From contig SRSL01000003.1 of NCBI GenBank assembly GCA_009735695.1, forward strand, positions 496,001 to 560,000: a stretch of DNA of 64,000 nucleotides, written 5' to 3'. The notes beneath the pieces are model-generated. The model was not told the origin of the DNA. It did not search any database and worked only from the letters and a program-made list of their open reading frames with translations. Every line of letters begins with the position of its first letter. The first letter of the stretch is position 1. Shown here one piece after another: positions 50,014 to 59,322 of the stretch. Origin of the DNA: Christiangramia bathymodioli. Lineage in GTDB: Bacteria; Bacteroidota; Bacteroidia; Flavobacteriales; Flavobacteriaceae. The position numbers and the translations under genes are program-made.

Positions 50014-51900
50014 ATGGCAACCGGAAAAATAAATGTATCTGTAGAGAACATTTTTCCGCTCATCAAAAAGTTCCTGTATAGTGATCACGAGATCTTTTTG
50101 AGAGAGCTTATCTCTAACGCGACAGACGCGACATTAAAACTGAAACACCTTGCCCGTTTGGGAGAGGCCAATGTGGAATATGGCAATCCTGTCATAGAAG
50201 TTAAGATCGATAAGGATAACGGTACCCTTCATGTAATTGACCAGGGTATAGGGATGACCAGGGAAGAAGTTGAAAAATACATCAACGAAGTAGCTTTCTC
50301 TGGTGCTGAAGAATTCCTTGCCAAGTATAAGGATTCAGCTAAAGACAGTGGAATCATTGGGCATTTTGGTCTTGGGTTTTACTCTGCATTTATGGTGGCC
50401 AACAAAGTGGAGATCCTTACCAAATCGCATAAGGATGAACCAGCAGCCCACTGGGTTTGTAAAGGAACCACCGAATTCGTGCTGGAAGAAGCTGAAAAGA
50501 AAGAGCACGGAACAGAGATCATCCTGCATATCAATGAAGATGATAAGGAATTCCTGGAAGAGAACAGGATACAGGAATTACTGGTAAAGTATAACAAATT
50601 CATGCCTATCCCGATCAAATTCGGAACCCGTGAAGAAACCTTACCACTTCCTGATGATGCGAAGGAAGATGCAAAACCTGAAACCAAGACGGTAGATAAC
50701 ATCATCAATAATCCCAACCCGGCCTGGACGAAGCAGCCAGCCGACCTGGAAGAAAAAGATTATAACGAATTCTATCGCGAGCTGTACCCGATGCAGTTCG
50801 AGGATCCGTTATTCCATATTCACCTGAATGTTGATTATCCTTTCAATTTAACCGGAATTCTTTACTTCCCAAGAATGTCCAAGGATATGAACATCCAGAA
50901 GGATAAGATTCAGTTGTATCAAAACCAGGTATTCGTTACCGATAACGTGGAAGGTATCGTTCCTGAATTCCTAACCATGCTTCGCGGAGTGATCGATTCT
51001 CCTGATATCCCGCTGAACGTTTCAAGATCTTACCTGCAGGCGGATGGTGCCGTGAAAAAGATTTCCAGCTACATCACCCGTAAAGTAGCCGATAAATTGA
51101 AGAGCTTATTCAATAATAACAGGGAAGATTTCGAGAAAAAGTGGGATGATATTAAGATCGTGATCGAATACGGAATGCTTACCGAGGATAAATTCTTCGA
51201 AAAGGCAGATAAGTTCGCGCTTTATCCAACCACCGATGGTGAATATTTCACCTATTCTGAACTGGAAGAAAAGATCAAAGAGAACCAGACTGATAAGGAT
51301 GGTAACCTGGTAATTCTTTATGCTTCCAACCAGGACGAGCAGCACAGCTATATAGAGGCTGCCAAAGATAAAGGATATAAAGTTTTACTACTGGATTCTC
51401 CAATCGTCTCTCACCTGCTTCAGAAGCTGGAGACTTCAAAAGAAAAGATCTCTTTCGTTCGTGTAGATTCAGATCATGTTGATAACCTCATCAAAAAGGA
51501 TGACGAGAAGATCTCTAAACTTTCAGATGAAGAAAAAGAGAAGTTGAAAGGCGACTTTGAAAAGGTGATCCCTTCAGAAAAATATACCATACAGATGGAA
51601 GCCATGGACAGCAATGCAGCTCCGCTAATCATCACTCAGCCTGAATTTATGAGAAGGATGAAGGAAATGCAGCAAACCGGAGGCGGTGGTATGTTTGGAA
51701 TGGGCAATATGCCTGAAATGTACAATCTGGTGGTAAATACCAACCACGAGTTAATCAGTACCATTTTGAATACCAAAACCGAAAAGAAACAGCAAAGGCT
51801 GATCAAGCAATCGCTTGACCTGGCCAGGCTGTCACAAAATCTCCTGAAAGGTGAAGAGCTTACAGCCTTTATCAAGAGAAGTTTTGAAATGGTAAAATAA
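50014..51900 (+). CDS. htpG: HSP90-family chaperone HtpG
   Basis: HtpG is an ATP-driven cytosolic chaperone dimer. I chose the ATG at 50014 (MATGKINVSVEN), giving 628 residues; the frame reaches 49942 but that lead is not conserved. Visible features are the GHKL ATPase motifs ELISNATDAT, VIDQGIGMT, SGAEEFLAKY and GHFGLGFYSAFMVA, then YLQADGAVKKIS and a C-terminal dimerisation region ending with the LICQ-free tail RSFEMVK. The QQTGGGGMFGMGN loop is a common variable insert in Bacteroidetes. The promoter region shares 223 bases with the divergent TetR operon, including a dyad at 49938-49956. Confidence 0.96.
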   Translation: MATGKINVSVENIFPLIKKFLYSDHEIFLRELISNATDATLKLKHLARLGEANVEYGNPVIEVKIDKDNGTLHVIDQGIGMTREEVEKYINEVAFSGAEEFLAKYKDSAKDSGIIGHFGLGFYSAFMVANKVEILTKSHKDEPAAHWVCKGTTEFVLEEAEKKEHGTEIILHINEDDKEFLEENRIQELLVKYNKFMPIPIKFGTREETLPLPDDAKEDAKPETKTVDNIINNPNPAWTKQPADLEEKDYNEFYRELYPMQFEDPLFHIHLNVDYPFNLTGILYFPRMSKDMNIQKDKIQLYQNQVFVTDNVEGIVPEFLTMLRGVIDSPDIPLNVSRSYLQADGAVKKISSYITRKVADKLKSLFNNNREDFEKKWDDIKIVIEYGMLTEDKFFEKADKFALYPTTDGEYFTYSELEEKIKENQTDKDGNLVILYASNQDEQHSYIEAAKDKGYKVLLLDSPIVSHLLQKLETSKEKISFVRVDSDHVDNLIKKDDEKISKLSDEEKEKLKGDFEKVIPSEKYTIQMEAMDSNAAPLIITQPEFMRRMKEMQQTGGGGMFGMGNMPEMYNLVVNTNHELISTILNTKTEKKQQRLIKQSLDLARLSQNLLKGEELTAFIKRSFEMVK

Positions 51901-51923
51901 GTCTCGAATTATAAATTCTGAAT

Positions 51924-51950
51924 AGCCGCTTCTGGAGAAGCGGCTTTTTT
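51924..51950 (+). terminator. Intrinsic terminator after htpG
   Basis: Stem AGCCGCTTC-TGGA-GAAGCGGCT with a T run. Confidence 0.92.
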
Positions 51951-51996
51951 TATTCCCTTACCTGAGTTTCTTTCGTACATTTAGAAAAAACTTATC

Positions 51997-52809
51997 ATGA
52001 GGCGCCTCCTTTTCCTTTGTATTCTGACTATCATAAGCTGTAAAGATCAAGGTACAGAAAAACCTATTCCAGTTGAACCAGATAATGGAATTGGTGACGG
52101 TGCAGGTCCACCTCCTGCTCTGTCTTTTTCTGAAAATATTGAAGAGGCACACAACAAAACAGCCTTTATGACCCACGAAGCCGTCGCTTTTGATATTAAA
52201 CTTATGTTTGGCGGTAAAAACAGGCTTAATGGGGAAGTAAGTATGTTAACCAATTCCACAAAGGTAAGGCTGGACAAAAACAATGGTACAACCGTGATCT
52301 ACGATGGCGAACAGGTTTACATCACTCCAGACACTGCCAATGTTGCCGGGGCCAGATTTGACATTTTCACCTGGCAGTATTTTTTCGCGATGCCATTCAA
52401 ACTTACCGATCCAGGAACGGTTTGGGAAGACCCGAAAAAACATTTGCTGGATAGTTTGGAATACGACGCCGCGAAGCTCAGTTTTGAATCTTCAATTGGT
52501 GATTCGCCAGACGATTGGTATGTGGTGTACCAGGATCCGGAAACAAGTAGGTTGAAGGCAGCAGCTTATATCGTTACCTATTCCAAAGATCAGGAAGAAG
52601 CTGAAAAAGATCCTCATGCCATCGTTTATTCAGATTATACAATGCTTGGCGGAGTTGCCTTTGCTACAAAATGGAATTTTCACAACTGGAGTCAGGAAAA
52701 CGGACTTGGAGAAAAACTGGGAGAAGCCAGAATTTCAAATATCAGGTTTTTTAAACCCGATGAAAAAACATTCAAGGTACCTGAAAATTCAAAGGCAGTA
52801 AATAAATAA
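51997..52809 (+). CDS. Lipoprotein (DUF6503-like)
   Basis: This 270-residue protein has a lipobox IISC (Cys15). The body contains AFDIKLMFGGKNRLNG, VRLDKNNGTTVIYDGEQVYI and a central DIFTWQYFFAMPFKLTDPGT, resembling a family of flavobacterial lipoproteins (I recall them as DUF6503, not checked). LolA/LolB-like beta-sheet architecture is likely. It is convergent with the histidine kinase gene, whose end lies 2 bases away, and no terminator is visible between them. Function unknown. Confidence 0.7.
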   Translation: MRRLLFLCILTIISCKDQGTEKPIPVEPDNGIGDGAGPPPALSFSENIEEAHNKTAFMTHEAVAFDIKLMFGGKNRLNGEVSMLTNSTKVRLDKNNGTTVIYDGEQVYITPDTANVAGARFDIFTWQYFFAMPFKLTDPGTVWEDPKKHLLDSLEYDAAKLSFESSIGDSPDDWYVVYQDPETSRLKAAAYIVTYSKDQEEAEKDPHAIVYSDYTMLGGVAFATKWNFHNWSQENGLGEKLGEARISNIRFFKPDEKTFKVPENSKAVNK

Positions 52810-52811
52810 GC

Positions 52812-55046
52812 TTAAACCTTTTCAGATAGATTTTGCAGGCTTAAATGCTTGTAAACGATCTGGTAGAACTTCTGTACATCGTATGGTTTAACGATGATCC
52901 CGCTCATTCCGGCGGTAATGATCTCCTCGCGAATTTCATCTACCTCAACGGCAGTTAGAGCGAGAATTGGAATATCAGCATTGAATTTCCTGATCTCCCT
53001 GGAGGCCTCAAGTCCCGAAATGCCCGGCATATTCACATCCATAAGTACCAGGTCAAAATCTTCGTTTCGCAGCATTTCGATGGCAGTGGTGCCGTCTCCG
53101 GCAACCTTACACTCAAATTCCTTTTTTGTAAGTATTCGCTGGGTGACCACCTGGTTGATACGGTTATCGTCAACGATCAATATTTTTTTCGTGCCACTGG
53201 ACAAGGCGAACTGATCTTCAATAATATCAAGTGATTCCTTTTTAGATGAATCGACCTTGAACACTATTTTAAAGCTAAAACTGGAGCCTTCCCCTTCCAC
53301 ACTATGCAGATTGATCTTCGATCCGAACAACCTCAACAAACGTTTTACGATTGGAAGACCAAGGCCTGTTCCCTGGTAGTTATAATTAGAATTATTTAAC
53401 TGGGAGAATTCTTCAAAGATTAGCTTTCTTTTGCTTTTTGGAATTCCAGGCCCGTTATCTCGTACCTCGAAATAGATCTGGGACCTGTCGTTTTCCAGCG
53501 AAAGCTGTTTTGCCGTAATATGAATGTCGCCTCTTTCGGTAAATTTCATCGCATTCCCTACCAGGTTCATCAGCACCTGTGACAATCTTACTGAATCGCC
53601 AATCAAATAAGCCGGGATATCCTCATCGACGTCCAGGTGGATCCTGTTCTTATTCTGAATTCGGGTAAACTCAAAACTGTTTATAATACTATTCATGAGT
53701 TCCCTAAGACTAAAAGAAACATTTTCCAGCTTGACATCGTTAGACTCCATTTTATTCATCTGCAACACATCATTGATTAGTGCCAGCAGGTAATCTGCAG
53801 AAAATTTCAATGATTTTAGGTCGGCTTTATGCTTCCCAAGACTTTTATCTTCCAGTAGCAAACTAGTTAATCCGATAACTCCGTAAAGAGGAGTTCTAAT
53901 TTCATGACTTACGGTGCTAAAGAAGCGAGTTTTCAAAATCGATAATCGTTCAGCCTCTTCTTTAGCTTCCTTGAATTGTTGGTTCTTCTTTTTTAGTTCG
54001 CCAATCAGGTTCCTTCGGTCGCGGTTCACCTTGTGCAGGAAGACGAGAATAAATACCAGGCCTAACGAAGATAAGACCATCACAATTACTTTCTCTTTGG
54101 ATTTATTGATGATCTCCTCCTGAAGTTTCTGTTCCCGCTCTGCGATCTCGAGGTTCTTTCTGTATTCGTTTACATTGAACCTGGCATTAGCGACTTCCAT
54201 TTGCATGATCTTTTCCTCTTCAAAGATCTTATTATTCAGTTCGCTGTAGCGCTGGTGTGCTTCCAAAGCCTTTTTATAATCACCTTTTTTCTGAAGCATT
54301 TCTGAATAGGCATGATAAGCTTCGGCAGCAGGAAGAATAAGAGTGTCCTTTTCAGCCAGGTCGATCGATTGTTCAAAGTAGTAGCTAGCAGTATCGTATT
54401 GTTTTTTATGATCATAATACCTGCCGTGCAGCTGATACACCTGGGAATAGTAGTACCCTATATTAAAATCTTCAGAATTTTCAATATGATGTTTATCGAG
54501 AAGGCTTAATGACTCCGTGATATAAGGATATGCCTTTTCATACTGGCCAATATCCATATAGGTCCACCCGATATTGGATTTAGGTGCTATCTTACTAAAA
54601 GGATCATTCATCTTATCGGCCAGGTCAATTACCATATTATAATAGGCTATACCTTTTTCCCGGGTAGATTCTAATTCTGAATAAATATTCCCCAGATTGT
54701 TATAAGCATTTAAAAGTAGCGTATCATTATCGGCCTTCAATCCGTATTCCAGGCTAAGCTTGTAGTTTTTGCGCGCCCTTGCTGTATCTTTACGGTCCAG
54801 ATAAACATGGCCCAATCCGCTATAAGCCCTTGAAACGTAATAAGGATCGCCAGCTTCTTTTGAAAGATTGACTAGTTCATACAAATCATCGATGGCCAGG
54901 TCATAATTATAACTGTTGATGTATTTGTGGATACGTTCAGCCATAGAATTGAGGCTGTCCCTGCTCACTTTCTCCGAATTCTGTGAAAAGGAAAAATCCC
55001 ATATAAAAATACAGGCGATCAGAAGAAAAAAATGAGTTTTTTTCAA
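52812..55046 (-). CDS. TPR-containing hybrid histidine kinase
   Basis: This 744-residue sensor has a signal peptide (FFLLIACIFIWDFSFSQ), a periplasmic TPR region at about residues 30-275 (for example AYNNLGNIYSEL and ASYYFEQSIDLAEKDT), a coiled segment, and one transmembrane helix at ~319-337 (VIVMVLSSLGLVFILVFL). The HisKA domain has His381 in STVSHEIRTPLYG, the HATPase domain has NAMKFTERG, DNGPGIP and GTGLGLPIVK, and the C-terminal receiver domain (from ~620) has DDNRINQ, phosphoacceptor Asp670 in LMDVNMPG and VKPYD. It has no DNA-binding output. The partner regulator is not nearby. Confidence 0.93.
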   Translation of the reverse strand: MKKTHFFLLIACIFIWDFSFSQNSEKVSRDSLNSMAERIHKYINSYNYDLAIDDLYELVNLSKEAGDPYYVSRAYSGLGHVYLDRKDTARARKNYKLSLEYGLKADNDTLLLNAYNNLGNIYSELESTREKGIAYYNMVIDLADKMNDPFSKIAPKSNIGWTYMDIGQYEKAYPYITESLSLLDKHHIENSEDFNIGYYYSQVYQLHGRYYDHKKQYDTASYYFEQSIDLAEKDTLILPAAEAYHAYSEMLQKKGDYKKALEAHQRYSELNNKIFEEEKIMQMEVANARFNVNEYRKNLEIAEREQKLQEEIINKSKEKVIVMVLSSLGLVFILVFLHKVNRDRRNLIGELKKKNQQFKEAKEEAERLSILKTRFFSTVSHEIRTPLYGVIGLTSLLLEDKSLGKHKADLKSLKFSADYLLALINDVLQMNKMESNDVKLENVSFSLRELMNSIINSFEFTRIQNKNRIHLDVDEDIPAYLIGDSVRLSQVLMNLVGNAMKFTERGDIHITAKQLSLENDRSQIYFEVRDNGPGIPKSKRKLIFEEFSQLNNSNYNYQGTGLGLPIVKRLLRLFGSKINLHSVEGEGSSFSFKIVFKVDSSKKESLDIIEDQFALSSGTKKILIVDDNRINQVVTQRILTKKEFECKVAGDGTTAIEMLRNEDFDLVLMDVNMPGISGLEASREIRKFNADIPILALTAVEVDEIREEIITAGMSGIIVKPYDVQKFYQIVYKHLSLQNLSEKV

Positions 55047-55193
55047 AAGTAGATCTGGTTAGCAATTAGATTTAGGCGCCTGAAAATTACTCCATTAAAA
55101 GGAATTACACAAGATTAATTTTCGAAAAGGCCCGAAAACAGGGTATTTTTCAGAAAATTTGAAAATATAGTATCTTCAGCCAAAATGTAATTC

Positions 55194-55556
55194 ATGTTCA
55201 TATTTCCCTGGCATCTCTACCTTATGGCTTTTATGTATATAATCGCCGGAATTTTCCATTTCCTTAAACCGAAGATGTATATGAGAATCATGCCCAGGTA
55301 TTTGCCTAAGCACCGATTACTTGTCTACCTAAGCGGCCTGGCCGAGATCGCACTGGGAATTGGCCTTTGTATTCCTGCTCTTAAAGACCTTTCGATCTAC
55401 GGTATCATTTTAATGTTAGTAGTATTTCTTTTGGTCCATTTTTATATGTTAAGTTCTGAAAAAGCCGGGGCCGGAATACCAAAATGGCTTTTGATCGCAC
55501 GGATACCCCTTCAATTTCTTTTGATCTGGTGGGCCTGGTTTTATTTAAAATATTAA
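55194..55556 (+). CDS. DoxX-like membrane protein
   Basis: This 120-residue protein has four helices (about residues 6-22, 47-66, 68-85 and 96-116). The FHFLKPKMYMRIMPRYLPKHRLLVYLSGLAEIALGIGL pattern is found in the DoxX/MauE-type group. The function is not known. It is followed after 3 bases by the AlkB-like gene, so the two are probably cotranscribed, and it is divergent from the hybrid kinase gene. Confidence 0.75.
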   Translation: MFIFPWHLYLMAFMYIIAGIFHFLKPKMYMRIMPRYLPKHRLLVYLSGLAEIALGIGLCIPALKDLSIYGIILMLVVFLLVHFYMLSSEKAGAGIPKWLLIARIPLQFLLIWWAWFYLKY

Positions 55557-55559
55557 AAG

Positions 55560-56150
55560 GTGAAAAAGTCAAATATCAACCTGAAGGATGCCAACCTGGT
55601 CTATTTTCCTGATTTCATATCGGAAGCGGAAGCCGATAAACTACTGGAATACCTGCTCGAAAATCTTTCCTGGAGGCAGGATAAGATCAAAATGTTCGGT
55701 AAAGAGGTGATGCAGCCCCGACTTACTGCATTCCATGGAGCAAAAGGCCTGAATTACACCTATTCAGGTCTTAAGTTGCATCCAGAACCTTTCCCAGAAC
55801 CTATGATGGATCTAAAAGAAAAATGTGAGGATGCTGCCAAAACCGAATTTAATGTATGCCTGGCCAATTTGTATCGCGATGGGAAAGATAGTATGGGCTG
55901 GCACGCAGATGATGAGAAGGAACTGGGAAACAATCCCATCATTGCCTCAGTTAGCCTTGGAGCCGAGCGTGACTTCAAATTAAAACATAAAAAAGGCCTC
56001 ACGGCAGGGCATAAAATAAGGCTGCAACATGGCAGCCTTTTAATCATGCAGGGCACTACTCAGGAATTCTGGAAGCATAGCCTGCCGAAAACAGCAAAAA
56101 CGGTAAATCCAAGAATAAACCTGACCTTCCGGAAGATCTATTATGAATAA
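55560..56150 (+). CDS. AlkB-like 2-oxoglutarate/Fe(II) dioxygenase
   Basis: This 196-residue oxygenase removes alkyl groups from DNA/RNA bases by oxidation. Motifs are the iron site GWHADDEKELG (His-x-Asp), the second histidine in FWKHSLPKT, and the 2-oxoglutarate binding RINLTFR (RxNxTxR) at the C-terminus. It is more like the eukaryotic ALKBH2/3 size class than E. coli AlkB. The start is a GTG 3 bases after the DoxX-like stop. The end overlaps the convergent S1/P1 nuclease gene by 10 bases (56141-56150). Confidence 0.9.
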   Translation: MKKSNINLKDANLVYFPDFISEAEADKLLEYLLENLSWRQDKIKMFGKEVMQPRLTAFHGAKGLNYTYSGLKLHPEPFPEPMMDLKEKCEDAAKTEFNVCLANLYRDGKDSMGWHADDEKELGNNPIIASVSLGAERDFKLKHKKGLTAGHKIRLQHGSLLIMQGTTQEFWKHSLPKTAKTVNPRINLTFRKIYYE

Positions 56151-56923
56151 ATATCGTTAAGGATCTTGGCCAGTCTTAACCCCCCTTTCTGAAGCTGGTT
56201 AAGCACGGTAGGCATATGCTCATACATATAAGAATATCCCAGTTTTTCTCCGTTCTCTACCCCAGCGTATAATTCTTCAGCCATTTCTCGTGATTCATAA
56301 ACCCAATCCAGCAATTTACCATCCTGAATCTCCTTTCTCTCAGATTTGCTTAGATCCCTTGTATTAATTACAAGTTCAGTATAACTCATCTGGTAGAAAT
56401 CGATCATCTGGCTATCCCAAACCCTGTGGATGTTAGAACCATCATTAAACCACCTTACCTGTATATCGTTACCTCCTTTATCTGAAGCATGTCCTACATG
56501 GAAAGGCTGGTGAAGATCACCCACAAAATGTACCAGCATCTTCAAATGAAATTGCTTTTCTGAACGGGTGGCATCTTTATCTTTTAAAACCTGGATACAT
56601 TTCCTGATCGCCTGAACAAGGTCTCCATCTTCACTGGCTTCTTCTGCCACATATTTTTTAGCGTCAGGATGTATATTTACATAATGCCATGGCCCGTATT
56701 TACGGTACTCAGGATCACTCTTGATATCATCGGCATAATTGGCAACGAAAGCAAGCCTTCTTCCGTCAAGGATATCTCCGATAGCCTCCTGCGCTTTTTT
56801 ATTTAAGTTGTTCTCTGCGATTTCAGCGGTGGCGCGATGGCCGGTCTTTCCCCAATCTGAATCTGCTGCCTGTACATTAAAAAGGCTAAAACTGACGAAA
56901 AGAGCTGCTATAAGTTTTTTCAT
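56141..56923 (-). CDS. S1/P1-type nuclease, exported
   Basis: This 260-residue zinc nuclease for single-stranded nucleic acids has a signal peptide (LIAALFVSFSLFNVQA). The zinc-site features are the N-terminal DWGKTGHRATAEIAE (Trp and His), YADDIKSD (Asp), WHYVNI, HFVGDLHQPFHVGHASDKGGND and the later VHRVWDSQMID-like segment here spelled IHRVWDSQM. In fungal S1/P1 enzymes the mature N-terminal Trp supplies a metal ligand; here ADSD may precede it. A CAAATATA on the plus strand at 56941-56948 is an exact reverse-strand -7 element. Confidence 0.9.
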   Translation of the reverse strand: MKKLIAALFVSFSLFNVQAADSDWGKTGHRATAEIAENNLNKKAQEAIGDILDGRRLAFVANYADDIKSDPEYRKYGPWHYVNIHPDAKKYVAEEASEDGDLVQAIRKCIQVLKDKDATRSEKQFHLKMLVHFVGDLHQPFHVGHASDKGGNDIQVRWFNDGSNIHRVWDSQMIDFYQMSYTELVINTRDLSKSERKEIQDGKLLDWVYESREMAEELYAGVENGEKLGYSYMYEHMPTVLNQLQKGGLRLAKILNDIYS

Positions 56924-56940
56924 TCTATGTTAATTTTTGG

Positions 56941-56948
56941 CAAATATA
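56941..56948 (-). promoter_or_regulatory. Promoter -7 element for the S1/P1 nuclease gene
   Basis: Reads TATATTTG on the minus strand, an exact TAnnTTTG; 17 bases before the start codon. No clear upstream TTG was found. Confidence 0.4.
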
Positions 56949-57043
56949 ACCAAGTCAGAAATAATTCACGTTTAAGGCTAAGGAGATTAAAATTTAATTT
57001 TATATATTTATAATATCATTTTAATATCATATTAGTTTCAATC

Positions 57044-57904
57044 ATGACACAGGAAAAAACTATTAACGGCTCAAATGGCTATGTAATGCTGGCCATATTC
57101 TTTCTTCTATTCTTCGGAAGTATCATAGGTTTTATTTCTACCGGAAATCCATTTTGGGGGATCGCGATGTTTTTCGCAATTCTCATCCTCCCCGGATTGA
57201 TCCTGGTGAACCCTAACGAATCAAGGGTGCTACTTCTTTTTGGAGATTATAAAGGCACCGTAAAGAAAAACGGTCTATTCTGGGTAAACCCTTTCTACAC
57301 TAAAAAGAAGATCTCCCTGCGGGCAAGGAATTTTGACAGCGAACGTCTTAAAGTGAATGACAAATTAGGTAACCCGGTCATGATCAGTACCATTTTGGTA
57401 TGGCGGGTGATGGACACCTTCAAGGCTTCGTTCGACGTGGATAATTTCGAGAATTTCGTCGTGGTGCAAACGGATGCAGCAGTACGAAAGCTGGCCAGTA
57501 TGTATCCCTATGATAACTTTGCCGACGAGGGGCTGGATGAAGACATCACTTTAAGGTCGAGCATGAACGAGGTAAGCAGCGCTTTGGAAAAGGAATTGGA
57601 AGAACGTCTTGAAATTGCAGGTATCGAGGTACTGGAAGCCCGTATAGGATATCTTGCCTATGCCAACGAGATCGCCAGCGCCATGTTAAAACGCCAGCAG
57701 GCAACCGCCATCGTCGCAGCAAGACATAAGATAGTTGAAGGAGCTGTTAGCATGGTAGAAATGGCACTAGATGAATTGAGTCGTAAAGAATTGGTAGATT
57801 TGGACGCCGAAAGACGCGCCGCAATGGTTAGTAATTTAATGGTTGTACTTTGTGGTGACAGGGATGCCACACCGGTGGTTAATGCGGGAACTTTAAACCA
57901 TTAG
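57044..57904 (+). CDS. SPFH/Band 7 domain membrane protein
   Basis: This 286-residue protein has two N-terminal hydrophobic segments (about residues 13-30 and 37-54) and an SPFH (stomatin/prohibitin/flotillin) domain from about residue 60 (VNPNESRVLLLFGDYKGTVKKNGLFWVNPF). The helical C-terminus, ending LVVLCGDRD-like, has an EIASAMLKRQQATAIVAARHKIVEGA stretch typical of the group. SPFH proteins form oligomeric membrane scaffolds. It starts a five-gene cluster (PH-like membrane protein, alpha/beta hydrolase, RHH protein, HAD phosphatase), spaced 1 base, then overlapped, 3 bases, and overlapped by 1. Confidence 0.88.
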   Translation: MTQEKTINGSNGYVMLAIFFLLFFGSIIGFISTGNPFWGIAMFFAILILPGLILVNPNESRVLLLFGDYKGTVKKNGLFWVNPFYTKKKISLRARNFDSERLKVNDKLGNPVMISTILVWRVMDTFKASFDVDNFENFVVVQTDAAVRKLASMYPYDNFADEGLDEDITLRSSMNEVSSALEKELEERLEIAGIEVLEARIGYLAYANEIASAMLKRQQATAIVAARHKIVEGAVSMVEMALDELSRKELVDLDAERRAAMVSNLMVVLCGDRDATPVVNAGTLNH

Positions 57905-57905
57905 A

Positions 57906-58469
57906 ATGCGTGTTTTCAAGGAAACTCAGCGATTCAGGCGATGGTGGCTGTTCCTCATTTTAGGAACCGCCCTGCTGGTAACCGCAATTCCTGTTCTGAA
58001 ATATGATCACAATTCGGTATTTAACCCCTGGGAATTTCTTGGGATTATATTGGTGAGCTCACTCGTTGTACTTTTCTGGAAACTTCGTTTGAAAACACGA
58101 ATAGATGCGACAGGAATTTCGACCAGGTTCGTTCCCTTGAGTTTCTTCAAAAAACATTTTCATTGGAAGGAAATCGACAGCTGTTACGTTAGAAAATACC
58201 TACCTATCCAGGAGTATGGTGGCTGGGGAGTGCGAGGTACCGGAAAGTCCAGAGCATATAATGTGTCTGGAAATATGGGAATACAGGTGGTAACCAGGGA
58301 TAAAAGAAAATTCCTCATCGGGACAGATAAACCCGAAGAGGCAGAACGCATATTAAAACGCTATCGAAAAAATATAAAATATTATGAGGAATATAATTCT
58401 AAGCACCGTCCTTTTTCTGATTCTACAATCAGTCCTAGGCCAGGAAAAGTACAGCGAGGCAGATCTTAA
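57906..58469 (+). CDS. Membrane protein with PH-like domain
   Basis: This 187-residue protein has two N-terminal helices (about residues 14-32 and 44-62), a beta-rich domain (TGISTRFVPLSFFKKHFHWKEIDSCYVRKY, VVTRDKRKFLIGTDKP) resembling bacterial PH domains, and a highly basic tail. The last 28 codons overlap the next gene by 86 bases (58384-58469) in another frame; the tail composition suggests a stop-codon loss. It starts 1 base after the SPFH gene. No name assigned. Confidence 0.65.
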   Translation: MRVFKETQRFRRWWLFLILGTALLVTAIPVLKYDHNSVFNPWEFLGIILVSSLVVLFWKLRLKTRIDATGISTRFVPLSFFKKHFHWKEIDSCYVRKYLPIQEYGGWGVRGTGKSRAYNVSGNMGIQVVTRDKRKFLIGTDKPEEAERILKRYRKNIKYYEEYNSKHRPFSDSTISPRPGKVQRGRS

Positions 58470-59319
58470 GATCGATCAGTTCACCGAAGGAACGCTAACT
58501 ACTCCTTCCGAAGAAAAAGCAAAGAGCCTCGTGATTTTTATCCAGGGGTCGGGGCCGACTGACAGAGACGGAAATCAGCCCATGATGAATAATGACGGGG
58601 TGAAGAAAATGGCACGAGAGCTTGCTGAAAAAGGCATTGCAAGCTTCAGGTTTGACAAGCGCATCTTTAAAATGAACGAACTTGAAATTAAGGAAGAAGA
58701 CCTGCGATTTGACGATTTTGTTACTGATGTAAATTCGATAGTTGAATATTTCAAAAACGAAGATAAATTTGAAAATCTAATCCTGGCAGGGCATAGCGAA
58801 GGTTCCCTTATTGGTATGCTAGCAGCGGGTGAAAATGTAGATGCTTTTATCTCCCTTGCCGGGGCAGGTCAACCTATAGACCACATCATCGTGGAGCAGA
58901 TCAAAAAAATGGCCCCTCCACTTGCCGAAAATGCCCGACAGGCATTAGATGAAATCAAGGAAACAGGAAAAACCACCAATTACAGCCCTATGCTGGAGTC
59001 TATGTTCAGGCCATCGGTTCAACCATATATGAACAACTGGATGAAATATGACCCGGCCACCGAAATTTCCAAACTGGAGATTCCGGTGCTTATCATCAAC
59101 GGAACTTCAGATATTCAGGTTCCCGAAAAAGAAGCCCGACTTTTGAAAGAAGCCAAACCCGCGGCAGAACTGGTAATTTTAGATAAGATGAACCATATTT
59201 TCAGAGAAATCGAATCTGAAGACAGGCTGGTAAATACAAAATCCTATAACGAACCTAACAGGCCATTGCATCCAGAATTGGTACCGGTCATAAGCGATTT
59301 CGTTAAAGAACTTGAATAA
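58384..59319 (+). CDS. Alpha/beta hydrolase, exported
   Basis: This 311-residue protein has a signal peptide (ILSTVLFLILQSVLGQ), which fixes the start at 58384. The hydrolase features are IFIQGSGPTDRDGNQP, LAGHSEGSLIGML (GxSxG nucleophile near residue 140), INGTSDIQVPEKEA (aspartate) and MNHIFRE (histidine). It may be an esterase or peptidase in the periplasm. The gene overlaps the upstream gene by 86 bases and precedes the RHH gene by 3 bases. Confidence 0.85.
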   Translation: MRNIILSTVLFLILQSVLGQEKYSEADLKIDQFTEGTLTTPSEEKAKSLVIFIQGSGPTDRDGNQPMMNNDGVKKMARELAEKGIASFRFDKRIFKMNELEIKEEDLRFDDFVTDVNSIVEYFKNEDKFENLILAGHSEGSLIGMLAAGENVDAFISLAGAGQPIDHIIVEQIKKMAPPLAENARQALDEIKETGKTTNYSPMLESMFRPSVQPYMNNWMKYDPATEISKLEIPVLIINGTSDIQVPEKEARLLKEAKPAAELVILDKMNHIFREIESEDRLVNTKSYNEPNRPLHPELVPVISDFVKELE

Positions 59320-59322
59320 ATC

